Shown here in pieces: positions 1 to 9,278 of a stretch of DNA of 64,000 nucleotides. The stretch is from Balneolaceae bacterium. Its GTDB lineage: Bacteria; Bacteroidota; Rhodothermia; Balneolales; Balneolaceae. How positions within the stretch are numbered: the stretch's first letter is position 1; the number at the start of each line of letters is the position of its first letter. The DNA is taken from assembly GCA_017795005.1 (NCBI GenBank), contig CP051242.1, positions 2,008,976-2,072,975 of the forward strand, written 5' to 3'. A program made the translations under genes and the position numbers. The notes beneath the pieces are model-generated. The model saw only the letters and a list, made by a program, of their open reading frames with translations, made no database searches and was not told where the DNA came from.

Positions 1-531
1 AACCGGTGATGTATGGGTTCTAAGCACTAAATCCATCATATTAGGATCATCACTTTTTCTTACAAAGAAAGTATCCTGCTCGTCACGGGCAGGGTGATTA
101 GGAGGGAAGTTCAGTGCAGTAAAGTTATGGAAATCGTCTTCTACTTCAGGTCCGTCAGAAATAGTAAAACCCAAACGGTAAAAAATCTGCTTCATCTCAT
201 CCATAGTTTTAGTAAGAGGATGGAGCGAACCAATTGGGGTGGAAGGAGCAGTTAACGTTAAATCGCCGAGAGCACTTTTTGTTTGTGAAACTGAATTTTC
301 AAGTACAGTTTTTGCTTCATCAAAGCGTTTTTGAGCGAGCTGCTTGACCTCATTCATTCCTTTACCAACTGCGGCTCTATCTTCTTTAGGAACAGAACCA
401 AGGTTCTTAAACATTGATTGAACGCGTCCATTCCGGGAGAGAAACTCAAGACGAAATGTTTCCAATTCTTCCAGGTTGGTAACTGTATAGGTCGAGATTT
501 CTTTTTTAAGAGCTACTATGTCGTCAAGCAT
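1..531 (-). CDS. pheS: Phenylalanyl-tRNA synthetase alpha subunit, 3' end cut by window edge
   Basis: The first 177 residues of PheS are present; the gene continues past the left edge. PheS is the catalytic class II subunit that charges tRNA-Phe in the alpha2beta2 enzyme. The N-terminal about 90 residues form the expected tRNA-binding coiled coil. They are followed by PIGSLHPLTKTMDEM, PEVEDDFHNFTALNFP and, at the cut, LRTHTSPV, the start of class II motif 2. The start is the ATG at 529-531. It lies downstream of rplT and is separated from it by a strong terminator, so it may have its own promoter near 540-570. The order thrS-infC-rpmI-rplT-pheS is classic. Confidence 0.95.
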   Translation of the reverse strand, partial: MLDDIVALKKEISTYTVTNLEELETFRLEFLSRNGRVQSMFKNLGSVPKEDRAAVGKGMNEVKQLAQKRFDEAKTVLENSVSQTKSALGDLTLTAPSTPIGSLHPLTKTMDEMKQIFYRLGFTISDGPEVEDDFHNFTALNFPPNHPARDEQDTFFVRKSDDPNMMDLVLRTHTSPV

Positions 532-570
532 GTACTGTAAATAGATTTACATCGAAGGTTAGGTGTAAAA

Positions 571-614
571 ATAAAAAAACCGGTAAACCTTACATATTGA
601 AGATTTACCGGTTT
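571..614 (-). terminator. Rho-independent terminator after rplT
   Basis: A perfect 11-bp inverted repeat pairs 604-614 with 577-587 around a 16-nt loop. On the minus strand it is followed by a run of U residues (the A-rich stretch at 571-579). It lies just after the rplT stop codon and before pheS, so it should end thrS-infC-rpmI-rplT transcripts or act as partial read-through into pheS. Confidence 0.85.
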
Positions 615-634
615 GGTAAATAGCAAGTTCGCTG

Positions 635-982
635 TTAAGCGTGGGCTTCCTTCACAATGGCAGCAAACGTTTCCGCATCGTGAACTGCTAGGTCGGCTAA
701 TACCTTACGGTTGATCTCCATATTCTTTTGGCTCATTGCGTGAATGAGTTTGGAATAAGTAGTTCCGTTCAGGCGTGCTGCCGCGTTTATTCTAACAATC
801 CATAATCTACGGAAAACACGTTTACGGTTTTTGCGATCGCGATATTGGTACTGAAGACCTTTTTCAACCGCATTTTTCGCAATCGTGTAAACATTTTTTC
901 GCTTGCCCCAGTAACCTTTCGCTTGATTTAGAATCTTTTTGCGACGGCGACGGGAAGCCACTAAGTTTAGTGATCGTGGCAT
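635..982 (-). CDS. rplT: 50S ribosomal protein L20
   Basis: L20 binds 23S rRNA domain I early in large-subunit assembly. The 115-residue length matches the family. The N-terminal lysine/arginine-rich extension ([18 protein letters not shown]) and the core [20 protein letters not shown] are diagnostic. In enterobacteria L20 represses the rpmI-rplT mRNA; I see no clear equivalent leader here. It follows rpmI by 19 nt and is the last gene before the terminator. Confidence 0.98.
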   Translation of the reverse strand: MPRSLNLVASRRRRKKILNQAKGYWGKRKNVYTIAKNAVEKGLQYQYRDRKNRKRVFRRLWIVRINAAARLNGTTYSKLIHAMSQKNMEINRKVLADLAVHDAETFAAIVKEAHA

Positions 983-1001
983 TTTGTCTTAGATTAAATG
1001 A

Positions 1002-1202
1002 TTAAAATTTGTTTGGGATAAGTTCTTTTACTCTTGCTACATCAGCATCTGCTACAAGAGTACTTTGACCCAACTGTCGTTTGGTTTTGCTGCTTTTTTT
1101 AGTAAGAATGTGTCGCTTAAAAGCTTTCTTACGTTTAACCTTACCGGAACCGGTAACCTTAAAACGCTTTTTAGCTCCACTGTTACTTTTCATTTTTGGC
1201 AT
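1002..1202 (-). CDS. rpmI: 50S ribosomal protein L35
   Basis: This is a small basic ribosomal protein of 66 residues beginning [18 protein letters not shown] and containing [16 protein letters not shown], the L35 signatures. An in-frame ATG lies 13 codons further upstream at 1241. That longer start would add a hydrophobic, non-conserved extension (MESLIFHK...), so the start at 1202 is preferred because L35 proteins begin MPKMK/MPKLK. It sits between infC and rplT. Confidence 0.97.
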   Translation of the reverse strand: MPKMKSNSGAKKRFKVTGSGKVKRKKAFKRHILTKKSSKTKRQLGQSTLVADADVARVKELIPNKF

Positions 1203-1280
1203 TTGAAATCCACTTGCTTTGTGAAAAATTAAAGACTCCAAAGATAAGGATTAAACTATGCCTAAGCAATGCAGAGAATT

Positions 1281-1817
1281 TTATTTATTAGGTGCCAGCA
1301 TCATAATCATCCGCCGACCTTCCATATTAGGTTTAGCCTCTACTTTAGAAACATCTTCCAGGCTTTTAGCAAGCTTAAGAAGTAGTAATTCCCCTTTTTC
1401 AGTGTACAGCATATCACGTCCTCTGAATTGAACAGAAGCTTTTACTTTATCTCCACTCTCCAGGAATTCACGGGCATGGCGGGTTTTAAATTCCAGATCA
1501 TGATCGTCGGTATTAGGACGAAAGCGAAGCTCTTTTACAGTAACAGTATGTTGCTTTTTTTTAGCTTCTTTCTCTTTCTTTTTCTTTTCGTAGAGATATT
1601 TACCGTAATCAATAATTTTGCAAACCGGCGGATTAGCGTCCGGTGCAATCTCCACTAAATCCAGGTTAAACTGTTCCGCTATTTGAAGTGCGCGGTCTGA
1701 AGTCGTTATTTCATGACCTCCATCCGGCTTTATTACTCGTACCTGAGCGGCTCTTATTTCTTCATTTAATCTTGGCCGGTCTTCTTTAACCGGTCCTCGA
1801 AAGTTATTTCTTGCGAT
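1281..1817 (-). CDS. infC: Translation initiation factor IF-3 (AUC start)
   Basis: IF-3 binds the 30S subunit, blocks premature 50S joining and checks the start codon. The reading frame contains the N-domain (GPVKEDRPRLNEEIRA, then VRVIKPDGGHEI), the linker NPPVCKIIDYGKYLYEKKKKEKEAKKKQ and the C-domain (VKELRFRPNTDDHDLEFK ... EGRRMIMMLAPNK). No ATG, GTG or TTG lies at the conserved N-terminus. The first usual initiator is a GTG at 1655, which would delete the N-domain. AUC at 1815-1817 is 19 nt after the thrS stop and has a GAGG about 6 nt upstream, giving 178 residues, a normal IF-3 length. Rare start codons in infC underlie IF-3 autoregulation in E. coli (AUU). Confidence 0.93.
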   Translation of the reverse strand: MARNNFRGPVKEDRPRLNEEIRAAQVRVIKPDGGHEITTSDRALQIAEQFNLDLVEIAPDANPPVCKIIDYGKYLYEKKKKEKEAKKKQHTVTVKELRFRPNTDDHDLEFKTRHAREFLESGDKVKASVQFRGRDMLYTEKGELLLLKLAKSLEDVSKVEAKPNMEGRRMIMMLAPNK

Positions 1818-1836
1818 AGTTATCCTCGTTGTTTAG

Positions 1837-3780
1837 TTAATTTTCTGGTAACTGCTTTTCAGCAATTTCTGTGTTTAAATGTGAAAGAAAATCAGAAAAT
1901 TTGAAAGTTCCAATATCTCCCTTCTTATGTCTTCGAACAGAAACAGTGCCTGCTTCGAGTTCTTTTGCTCCAATAATCAACATATATGGAGTCTTGCTCG
2001 TTTCGGCATCACGGATTTTTCCGCCAATTTGTTCGCTTCGTTCATCCACATGTACTCTGATTCCGGAATCTCTTAATTCCTGAGCGCATTGTTGCGCATA
2101 CTCATTCTGATCATCAGAAATTGGAAGTACTCTAACCTGTTCCGGAGATAGCCAAACCGGGAAGTCTCCGGCAAAATGCTCGATTAAAATACTGGTAAAC
2201 CGTTCCATCGAACCAAATGGAGCCCGGTGAATAATTACAGGTCTGTGTTTTTCATTATCTGATCCTACATAGGTAAGATCAAATCGTTCCGGCATAACAT
2301 AATCAACCTGAACAGTTCCAAGTTGCCATTTTCTACCAATAGCATCCCTGATTATAAAATCGATTTTTGGGCCATAGAAGCTTGCTTCACCTGGAGCAAT
2401 CGTATAATCAAGTCCCATTTCATCAGCAACTTCTTTGATCTCTGATTGAGCCCTTTCCCAATATTCCATATTCCCACCATATTTATCATCATTATCATCA
2501 CGAAAGGAAAGACGAATATCGACAGGCATACCAAATGTATTGAATACAAACTGAGTAAGATCAATCGTATTCTTAATTTCATCTTTAAGCTGATCGTGTG
2601 TACAGTAAATATGAGCATCATCTTGAGTGAAGCCTCTCACACGGGATAATCCACTTAGTTCGCCGGATTGTTCGTAACGATAAACGGTTCCGAATTCAGC
2701 TAGTCTATAGGGGAGATCTCTGTAGCTTCTTAAATCAGAAGAATATACTCTATGATGATGTGGGCAGTTCATTGGCTTGAGCATGTATTCTTCATCATCG
2801 ACCTGAATCGGATCATACTGAGAATCCTGATAGTATGGATAGTGACCCGAAGTCTTATACAATTCCAGATTACCAATATGGGGGGTAATCACTTCTTTGT
2901 AACCACGTTTAATTTGCTCATCTCTTAAAAAAGATTCCAGTGTTCTTCTAAGAACTGTACCATTCGGGAGCCAAAGTGGAAGTCCGCTTCCCACCATACT
3001 ATCTATTAAATAGATACCAAGCTCTTTACCTAACTTTCGGTGATCTCTTCGTTTTGCTTCCTCAACTCTGTGAAGATGCTCATCCAACATTTTTTGTTTA
3101 GGGAAACTGATCCCATAAATACGGGTAAGCTGTTTACTGTTTACATCTCCACGCCAGTAAGCACCAGCTAGATTGGTTAATTTAATTGCTTTGACAACCC
3201 CGGTATTTGGAATATGAGGCCCGCGGCATAAATCCGTAAAGTTTCCCTGAGAATAAAAAGTGATGTCTCCATCTTCAAGACCATCAATTAAATCTACTTT
3301 ATACTCATTTCCTTTTGATTTATAAAAATCCAGAGCATCTGCTTTAGAAATTTCTTTTCGCTCAAATGAGTTTTTATTTCTGGCAACTTCAAGGAATTTC
3401 ATTTCAATTTTTTGAAGATCATCCTGAGTTATTTGTTTATCACCGAAGTCGATATCATAATAAAACCCATTTTCGATTGGAGGTCCGATACCGAATTTAG
3501 CTTCCGGATAAAGCTCCTGAACTGCTTCTGCCAGTAAGTGAGCTGATGAATGCCAGAAGGTATATTTACCATCTTCTGAATCCCAGGTGTTAATTGCAAT
3601 GGTTGCGTTTGAAGTTATGGGTCTTTCTAAATCCCAAACCTCTCCGTTAACAGTAATACTAAGTGCAACTCTTGCAAGTCCTGATGAAATTGATTCTGCA
3701 ATCTGAATTCCGGAAGTCCCGGAGGAGTAATCTCTGGTCGATCCGTCGGGAAGGGTAATAGTAATTTTATTGTCTGACAT
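1837..3780 (-). CDS. thrS: Threonyl-tRNA synthetase
   Basis: This 647-residue class II synthetase charges tRNA-Thr. The order is an N-terminal TGS domain (1-62), the editing domain with H77-SSA-H81 and a later DLCRGPHIPNTG motif that removes mischarged serine, then the catalytic core. The core has motif 2 (YRYEQSGELSGLSRVRGF), the zinc-binding cysteine in LKPMNCPHHH and motif 3 region HRAPFGSMERF. The C-terminal anticodon-binding domain ends GAKELEAGTVSVRRH. It is the first gene of the thrS-infC-rpmI-rplT operon. The 164-nt region upstream separates it from a divergent kinase gene, and I saw no T-box there. Confidence 0.98.
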   Translation of the reverse strand: MSDNKITITLPDGSTRDYSSGTSGIQIAESISSGLARVALSITVNGEVWDLERPITSNATIAINTWDSEDGKYTFWHSSAHLLAEAVQELYPEAKFGIGPPIENGFYYDIDFGDKQITQDDLQKIEMKFLEVARNKNSFERKEISKADALDFYKSKGNEYKVDLIDGLEDGDITFYSQGNFTDLCRGPHIPNTGVVKAIKLTNLAGAYWRGDVNSKQLTRIYGISFPKQKMLDEHLHRVEEAKRRDHRKLGKELGIYLIDSMVGSGLPLWLPNGTVLRRTLESFLRDEQIKRGYKEVITPHIGNLELYKTSGHYPYYQDSQYDPIQVDDEEYMLKPMNCPHHHRVYSSDLRSYRDLPYRLAEFGTVYRYEQSGELSGLSRVRGFTQDDAHIYCTHDQLKDEIKNTIDLTQFVFNTFGMPVDIRLSFRDDNDDKYGGNMEYWERAQSEIKEVADEMGLDYTIAPGEASFYGPKIDFIIRDAIGRKWQLGTVQVDYVMPERFDLTYVGSDNEKHRPVIIHRAPFGSMERFTSILIEHFAGDFPVWLSPEQVRVLPISDDQNEYAQQCAQELRDSGIRVHVDERSEQIGGKIRDAETSKTPYMLIIGAKELEAGTVSVRRHKKGDIGTFKFSDFLSHLNTEIAEKQLPEN

Positions 3781-3944
3781 TAATTGAGTTTAAAAAAGCT
3801 TTCTTTTAAGCCTTCAAAGATAGGAAAAATCAAAAACAGGCACATTCTTTTCCACAGATAATATTAGTTTTAATTTTTATTGGTATAAAAGTTGAAATAA
3901 GAGATATTTGGGCGGCAATGATTTAACCCGGTATCAACGTTTAA

Positions 3945-6020
3945 ATGAGTAGAAGCGAAGAGACTTTCTTTGGTTCGCAGTGTATGTTTGTCTGTGACCA
4001 AATTTCTTTAAAAATTTTAGATATAAATGATAACGCCGTCAAGAGATTCGGTATCCCCAAAAAGGAAATTTTAGGTAAGAGGTTAAGAGACTTTGGTTCT
4101 GAAATTATTTCAGGTACCTCGGGATTTTCGGAAACACAAACAGCTTCAAATCAATTGTGGGAATTCAATTTTCGGAATGAAGAAAGTCAAATCGTTCAGT
4201 TTTCTTCCCATTTAATTAATTATAAAGGAAGTCCTTCAAAGCTTGTAGTAGCTCATGATGTATCACAAACACCGTTCAGGGTAAATAAAGAATACCAGTT
4301 GTCCAGCCCTGTTGAGTTTATCGATTTTCCAATGGGTGAGATTGAATGGAATAGTGAACATAAGATATTGCGATGGTCTCCAAAAGCGGAGGAAATGTTT
4401 GGCTGGACTCAGGATGAAGCAATAAAGAATCAAAACTTATTAAAAGAGTTTGTTCATCCTGAGGATCTTGAAATTGTAAAGAAAGAGTTTACAGAAACAA
4501 TAAAACACCGCATTAAAAGTAAGTCGGTTGTAAATAGAAATATTACCAAATCAGGAGATGTGATTTACTGTGAATGGTATAACTCTTATTTATTTGATGA
4601 TTCGGGAAGGTTGGTATCTACCTATTCTCTTGTGTTAGATATTACACAAAGAGTGGAAGCTATGAACAGATCTCATCGTAGTATGCAAAGTTACCGAGAC
4701 TTATTTGATTCCATCAGTGATGCTATTTATTTGGTGAACGACCAAGGGCTAATATTGGGAGCTAACAGAGGAACAAAGCTAACTTTTGGATATCCCGTTA
4801 CTGAAGTAATAGGGCAGCATTATAAAAAGCTCTCCGCTCCTGGGAAGTTTCAACCTGACCGTTTGATGGAAATCAAAAAAAATAACTTAAAAGGTTCAAT
4901 TAAGCTCGAAGGGTGGGGGAAAAAAGCTAATGGAGAAGTGTTTCCAACCGAGTTGTTGGTAAATACAGGTGTTTATTTTGATCAGGAAGTATTAATAATA
5001 ATCGAGCGTGATGTTTCAGAGAGAAAACTTGCGGAAGAAGAGCTTAAGAAAAGAGAGCATTTATTAAGTGATCTGTTTAACACTTCTCCATTGGGGATTG
5101 CTTTATTGAATAGCCACAATGAGGTTATCGAAATCAATAAAGGTTTCTCCAATTTATTCGGGTATAAAAGCGAAGAAATTGAAGGTCTTGAGCTTGATCG
5201 GGTAATTGTTCCTGAAGAATACTTAGATCATGCCCATCAGCTATCCCAAACTAAAAAAGTAGAAGAAGTAACTACTATAAGGAGAACAAAAACTGGCGAG
5301 ATAGTTGATGTAATTATTTATGCAGTTCCTATTATTATTGATGAAAAGATGGTCTACAAATACGGTATATATGTAGATATAACGGATCGAAAAGAAGCGG
5401 AAGAAGAAATTCGTAAGTCATTGAGAGAGAAGGAGGTGCTACTTGCCGAAATTCATCATAGGGTTAAAAATAATTTGGCTGTTATCACAGGTTTATTAGA
5501 GCTTCAGTCCTATACTTCTACTGATGAAAATGCCAAAAGAATTCTTCAGGATAGCCAGATGAGAATCCGGTCGATTGCTCTTGTTCATGAAAAATTATAT
5601 GACAATGAAAACTTCTCTGAAATCAGAGTTCAGGATTACATGAAAGAGCTTGGTGAGATTATTAAACAAACGATGGGAGTAAGTACTACCAATGTCGATA
5701 TTAAATTTGAATTGGAGGATATCTCGCTCCCGTTAACACAAGCAATTCCTTGTGGACTATTATTGAACGAAGTGTTAACTAACTCTTTTAAACATGCTTT
5801 TAAAGGGCGCGAGAAGGGCTCAGTATTTGTATCATTTACTAAAGAAAATGGAAAATTTAACTTTACTGTAAAAGATGACGGTATTGGAATTGATACTGAA
5901 TTAAACCCAAAATCTAATAGCACTCTTGGTACTAAATTAATCAGAACATTGACAAAACAGCTTGATGCTGAAATGAACATAAGTTCTGAAAATGGAGCTG
6001 CTTTTGAATTTAGGTTTTAG
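3945..6020 (+). CDS. Cytoplasmic multi-PAS sensor histidine kinase (HisKA_2 type)
   Basis: The 691-residue protein has no signal peptide or membrane helix. Four PAS-like segments can be traced: about 7-110, 130-235 (GEIEWNSEHKILRWSPKAE), 248-365 and 370-485 (ending YVDITDRKEAEEEI). The phospho-acceptor helix carries LAEIHHRVKNNLAVITGLL, the HisKA_2 H-box. A HATPase domain follows with an N-box-like LLLNEVLTNSFKHAF and a G-box at DDGIGID. HisKA_2 kinases often answer light, redox or general stress cues through stand-alone regulators. No response regulator is adjacent: the next gene is convergent, 11 nt away. The signal is unknown. Confidence 0.88.
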   Translation: MSRSEETFFGSQCMFVCDQISLKILDINDNAVKRFGIPKKEILGKRLRDFGSEIISGTSGFSETQTASNQLWEFNFRNEESQIVQFSSHLINYKGSPSKLVVAHDVSQTPFRVNKEYQLSSPVEFIDFPMGEIEWNSEHKILRWSPKAEEMFGWTQDEAIKNQNLLKEFVHPEDLEIVKKEFTETIKHRIKSKSVVNRNITKSGDVIYCEWYNSYLFDDSGRLVSTYSLVLDITQRVEAMNRSHRSMQSYRDLFDSISDAIYLVNDQGLILGANRGTKLTFGYPVTEVIGQHYKKLSAPGKFQPDRLMEIKKNNLKGSIKLEGWGKKANGEVFPTELLVNTGVYFDQEVLIIIERDVSERKLAEEELKKREHLLSDLFNTSPLGIALLNSHNEVIEINKGFSNLFGYKSEEIEGLELDRVIVPEEYLDHAHQLSQTKKVEEVTTIRRTKTGEIVDVIIYAVPIIIDEKMVYKYGIYVDITDRKEAEEEIRKSLREKEVLLAEIHHRVKNNLAVITGLLELQSYTSTDENAKRILQDSQMRIRSIALVHEKLYDNENFSEIRVQDYMKELGEIIKQTMGVSTTNVDIKFELEDISLPLTQAIPCGLLLNEVLTNSFKHAFKGREKGSVFVSFTKENGKFNFTVKDDGIGIDTELNPKSNSTLGTKLIRTLTKQLDAEMNISSENGAAFEFRF

Positions 6021-6031
6021 AAAATTCAGGT

Positions 6032-9000
6032 TTATTTAATAAGTAACATTTTCTTTGTTTGTCTGAAGTTATTGGATTCAATAGTGTAAAAATAAACCCC
6101 ACTGGAAAATTCAGTTGCATTAAAAGAGACGCTATGAAATCCGGCTGAGAATTCTCCTTCAGCTAAAGTAGACACTAATTGTCCATTCACATTATAAACT
6201 TTAAGAAGTATATGTTTCGATGCAGGAAGCTCAAAACTAATCAATGTGGATGGGTTGAATGGGTTTGGATAATTCTGATGAAGAATTGTTGATTTAGGAA
6301 GGTCTCCATTAACTTCATTCGATAATCCCTCGTTTACACCATTTATTTCTAAATAGTCTATACTCATCCAGTTCCAGAAGCCATGGATGGCTAACTGATT
6401 TTGGTCAAGTTCTTCAAAATCTACTATAACAGCTTTATTAAGCCAGTCGGAAGTATTTTCAGCTGTGAATTCGATAGTTTCAACCGTATCTCCGTTAAGA
6501 ACCAGGTACTGACTTTTTGGTGAATCATAGGTAAGCTGATATCTGATGTTTACTACATGTTCTCCGGTTTCCAATAAATTGAATTGCGGGAAAGTAATGG
6601 TCCAGGCATCTTGCAGATCAAGGTAGCTTCCATCACTGGCAGCAGTGCTTGCAGTAACTGTAGCCTGACCAGTGGTATTGGCTAATTCAGCTTCAAACCG
6701 GGTAAAATCTCCCTCATCCTGAAAAATAGAAAGTGGGTCAGACTGAATTGATATTCCATCATTATCTGTTGCAATGGCTGTAACTTCATATTTGGTTAAT
6801 TCGCCCAGTTCCAATACAAACATGAAAGGTTCTTGCGTAACGGTTCCAATCGATTTGCCGTTAACAAAAAACTCAACTGATTCGACCGTTCCGTTTTCAT
6901 CCGAGGCATTTGCTGATATAAGAACAGTATCTGTGTCTGTAATAAAATTTCCAGCTGTACTTGAAATGTCAATAGAGGGAGGCTGTATATATGAAACCTC
7001 TCCATAAGCGGCGAATTCATAAATTGAATATCCAAATACAGTAGCCCGGTCAATTCCATGCATTCTCAGAAAACGAGTCGGTACAGGAGTATTAAGCACA
7101 ATATTATCTTCTTCGCCATCACCTGAACGCTCTTCAAAGGCAGTATTCCATAAATACCCATCAAGAGATGTTTCGATATCATAAGCTGAACCAAACGCTG
7201 CTTCCCAAGTAAGAATCACCTGATTGATATCTATAAACTCTCCCAAATCAACGGCAATCCATTCATCATCCGGAGTACCATCATACTCCGGCTCTTCAGG
7301 ATTATCTCCTGTTCCGTCACTCCATGCACTACTCCATCGGGTTGAGAAATCCTCGTCTGTTGCGTATTCAGGAAGAAGTGGGTCTCCGCAGCAGGTTTCA
7401 TAAGTACTTGCAATCACTGGTTTACCAAAAGTACGGTTAATCGCTGAAGGATCGAGAACCTGAACAGTAACTTTCGCTGTATCAATATCTAATGAATCAT
7501 CTTTATTTATTGCAATAAGCTCATATTGGGTTGTTTCAGTCGGGGAGATGGTTTGAGTACCCATTGAATCAACCTGAACTCCATCTAAAGTAATCGAAGA
7601 CGCATGAAATACTTCCCACGAAAGGAGAGTGCTTTGACCTTGTTCAATAGCGCCTCTGGCAGATTTAAAGCTTCCGATTTTAAATCCCGAATTCACAGAA
7701 GCTTCAAAAGGAGCAACCGGAAGTCCTTCTACATTATAGAGCGATATAGTCCCGGGGTTGTATTCCCAGGCATACCGGATGTTATAAGGTTCTGGGATAT
7801 CATCATGCCATACAACGACCTGATCGCCTACAATTTTTGCTTCTGCCCATTCAAACTGACCATCATCACCAGCAAGAGCGAAAGCAGTAAGAAATTCTGA
7901 ATCGTAGTCATCGGGAGTAGTTAACCCGGAACCCAGTGAATCAAAGCTGATAACTACGGTTCCTGTATCGGTAAGTATATTATTTTTATATCTTGGACTA
8001 TGAGCTACAATTTCATCTCCGTAGATCATTTTCCTGGCAAGTAATGAGAGTCGTTCTCCAACTGGTTTTTTATTGGTAGGATGGATATCTATATCTCCAA
8101 CATCTATTGTTATTGCCTCTCCGGTATTAGTCAGCTCTAAAGCTGAACTTTGCTCCGCTCTAAGCTGAGGCCAGGCATCCCAGGTAGAGGGAGTGTCACC
8201 CACAGGCTCTCCAAAATTGGGAAGTTGAACCCAGAGGAATGGAAGTTCACCCAGACCAATACTATCTCTCCAGGCTGTGATCATAGTTTTAAAAAGTGCC
8301 CCATAACCAAGTGCGTCTTCCATACTGTCTCCATTCGATTCTGCCTGATACCAAAGGATTCCTTTATATCGAAAAGGCAGAATGGGATGAACCATTTTAT
8401 TATAAATAAGGGTGGGCTGCCGCTCAGTCTCCCCATTTGCCAAGGTCACTTCCGTTTCATCGAAACCCAGCATTTGCTCACTCATAAATGCTTCAATTCT
8501 GGCTCCACCATAAGAGTTGTTTATCAAACCAATGGTGATACCTTTTTCTGAATGGATTTCTTTAGCGAAATAATATCCCACAGCAGAGAAGGTTCCTGCT
8601 GTTCCTGATGTCGCTTTTTTCCATGATGCAGTCCCAAGCTTATCTGAGATTTCCGGGGCGGTAGCCTTGTTAATTTTAAACTCCCTAATATTCGGATAAT
8701 CAGCGTTTGCCGATTCAATTATTCCACCATCAGAAGCGCTTAGTGACCATTCCATATTCGATTGTCCGCTAATGATATACACGTCACCAATCATAATGTC
8801 GGTATATGTAAATTCTTGCTCTCCCGAATTAACCGTCATAAAAAAAGGACCACCAGCTTCAAAAGCGGGAAGATATATCTTCCATGTTCCATCCTCGCTA
8901 ATAGTTGTATCTCTGACAAACCCTGCCAGAGTTACTGAGACAGTATCTCCGGCCGTTCCCCAACCCCAAACCGGAATTTCAACTTGACGCTGTAATACTG

Positions 9001-9106
9001 CCCCAGACCTATATAATTTTGATACAGATATCTGAGCAAAAGTATCCAGAGATAAAAGTGAAATAAAAGCGAAAAGCAGTATTGGTTTTAAAAAGCGGTT
9101 TTCCAT
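6032..9106 (-). CDS. Secreted sialate O-acetylesterase with T9SS sorting domain
   Basis: This 1024-residue protein has a signal peptide (1-24). Its SGNH-hydrolase domain carries the family motif GQSNM at 114-118 (nucleophile Ser116) and a likely Asp/His pair in DIDIHPTNK. It should remove O-acetyl groups from sialic acids or related acetylated glycans outside the cell. After it come a discoidin-like F5/8 type C region (about 560-690, with TRWSSAWSDG), an Ig-like region, a carbohydrate-binding-like beta domain (about 800-925) and a C-terminal type IX sorting domain (QNYPNPFNPSTLISFELP ... SSGVYFYTI). No glycan-use genes are adjacent. The exact substrate is not visible. Confidence 0.9.
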   Translation of the reverse strand: MENRFLKPILLFAFISLLSLDTFAQISVSKLYRSGAVLQRQVEIPVWGWGTAGDTVSVTLAGFVRDTTISEDGTWKIYLPAFEAGGPFFMTVNSGEQEFTYTDIMIGDVYIISGQSNMEWSLSASDGGIIESANADYPNIREFKINKATAPEISDKLGTASWKKATSGTAGTFSAVGYYFAKEIHSEKGITIGLINNSYGGARIEAFMSEQMLGFDETEVTLANGETERQPTLIYNKMVHPILPFRYKGILWYQAESNGDSMEDALGYGALFKTMITAWRDSIGLGELPFLWVQLPNFGEPVGDTPSTWDAWPQLRAEQSSALELTNTGEAITIDVGDIDIHPTNKKPVGERLSLLARKMIYGDEIVAHSPRYKNNILTDTGTVVISFDSLGSGLTTPDDYDSEFLTAFALAGDDGQFEWAEAKIVGDQVVVWHDDIPEPYNIRYAWEYNPGTISLYNVEGLPVAPFEASVNSGFKIGSFKSARGAIEQGQSTLLSWEVFHASSITLDGVQVDSMGTQTISPTETTQYELIAINKDDSLDIDTAKVTVQVLDPSAINRTFGKPVIASTYETCCGDPLLPEYATDEDFSTRWSSAWSDGTGDNPEEPEYDGTPDDEWIAVDLGEFIDINQVILTWEAAFGSAYDIETSLDGYLWNTAFEERSGDGEEDNIVLNTPVPTRFLRMHGIDRATVFGYSIYEFAAYGEVSYIQPPSIDISSTAGNFITDTDTVLISANASDENGTVESVEFFVNGKSIGTVTQEPFMFVLELGELTKYEVTAIATDNDGISIQSDPLSIFQDEGDFTRFEAELANTTGQATVTASTAASDGSYLDLQDAWTITFPQFNLLETGEHVVNIRYQLTYDSPKSQYLVLNGDTVETIEFTAENTSDWLNKAVIVDFEELDQNQLAIHGFWNWMSIDYLEINGVNEGLSNEVNGDLPKSTILHQNYPNPFNPSTLISFELPASKHILLKVYNVNGQLVSTLAEGEFSAGFHSVSFNATEFSSGVYFYTIESNNFRQTKKMLLIK

Positions 9107-9278
9107 GACACCATACCATTATTTAATCAGATTAGTATCTGATGGTAGTGATTTCATAGATTTAATCAAATCATTTTATTAAATGGGATTTAACCATTCT
9201 TTATTGAAGATAGATAGGTCGGGAAAATTTTGACTATCTACTAGGGCTTGTTTATAGTCCCAAAATTCACCAAATAAA

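Noticed and set aside
1203-1241. rpmI start 13 codons upstream
   Set aside because: L35 proteins begin MPKMK/MPKLK; the upstream sequence is not conserved in type.
8150-8551. Open frame of 133 codons antisense to the sialate O-acetylesterase
   Set aside because: It overlaps a conserved hydrolase domain completely and shows no motif; treated as a shadow.
9107-9278. Search for a second copy of the tRNA-Val 3' end as an att site at the far edge of the ABC-3C island
   Set aside because: No copy of the tRNA 3' end was found by reading this stretch, so an element boundary there is not claimed.
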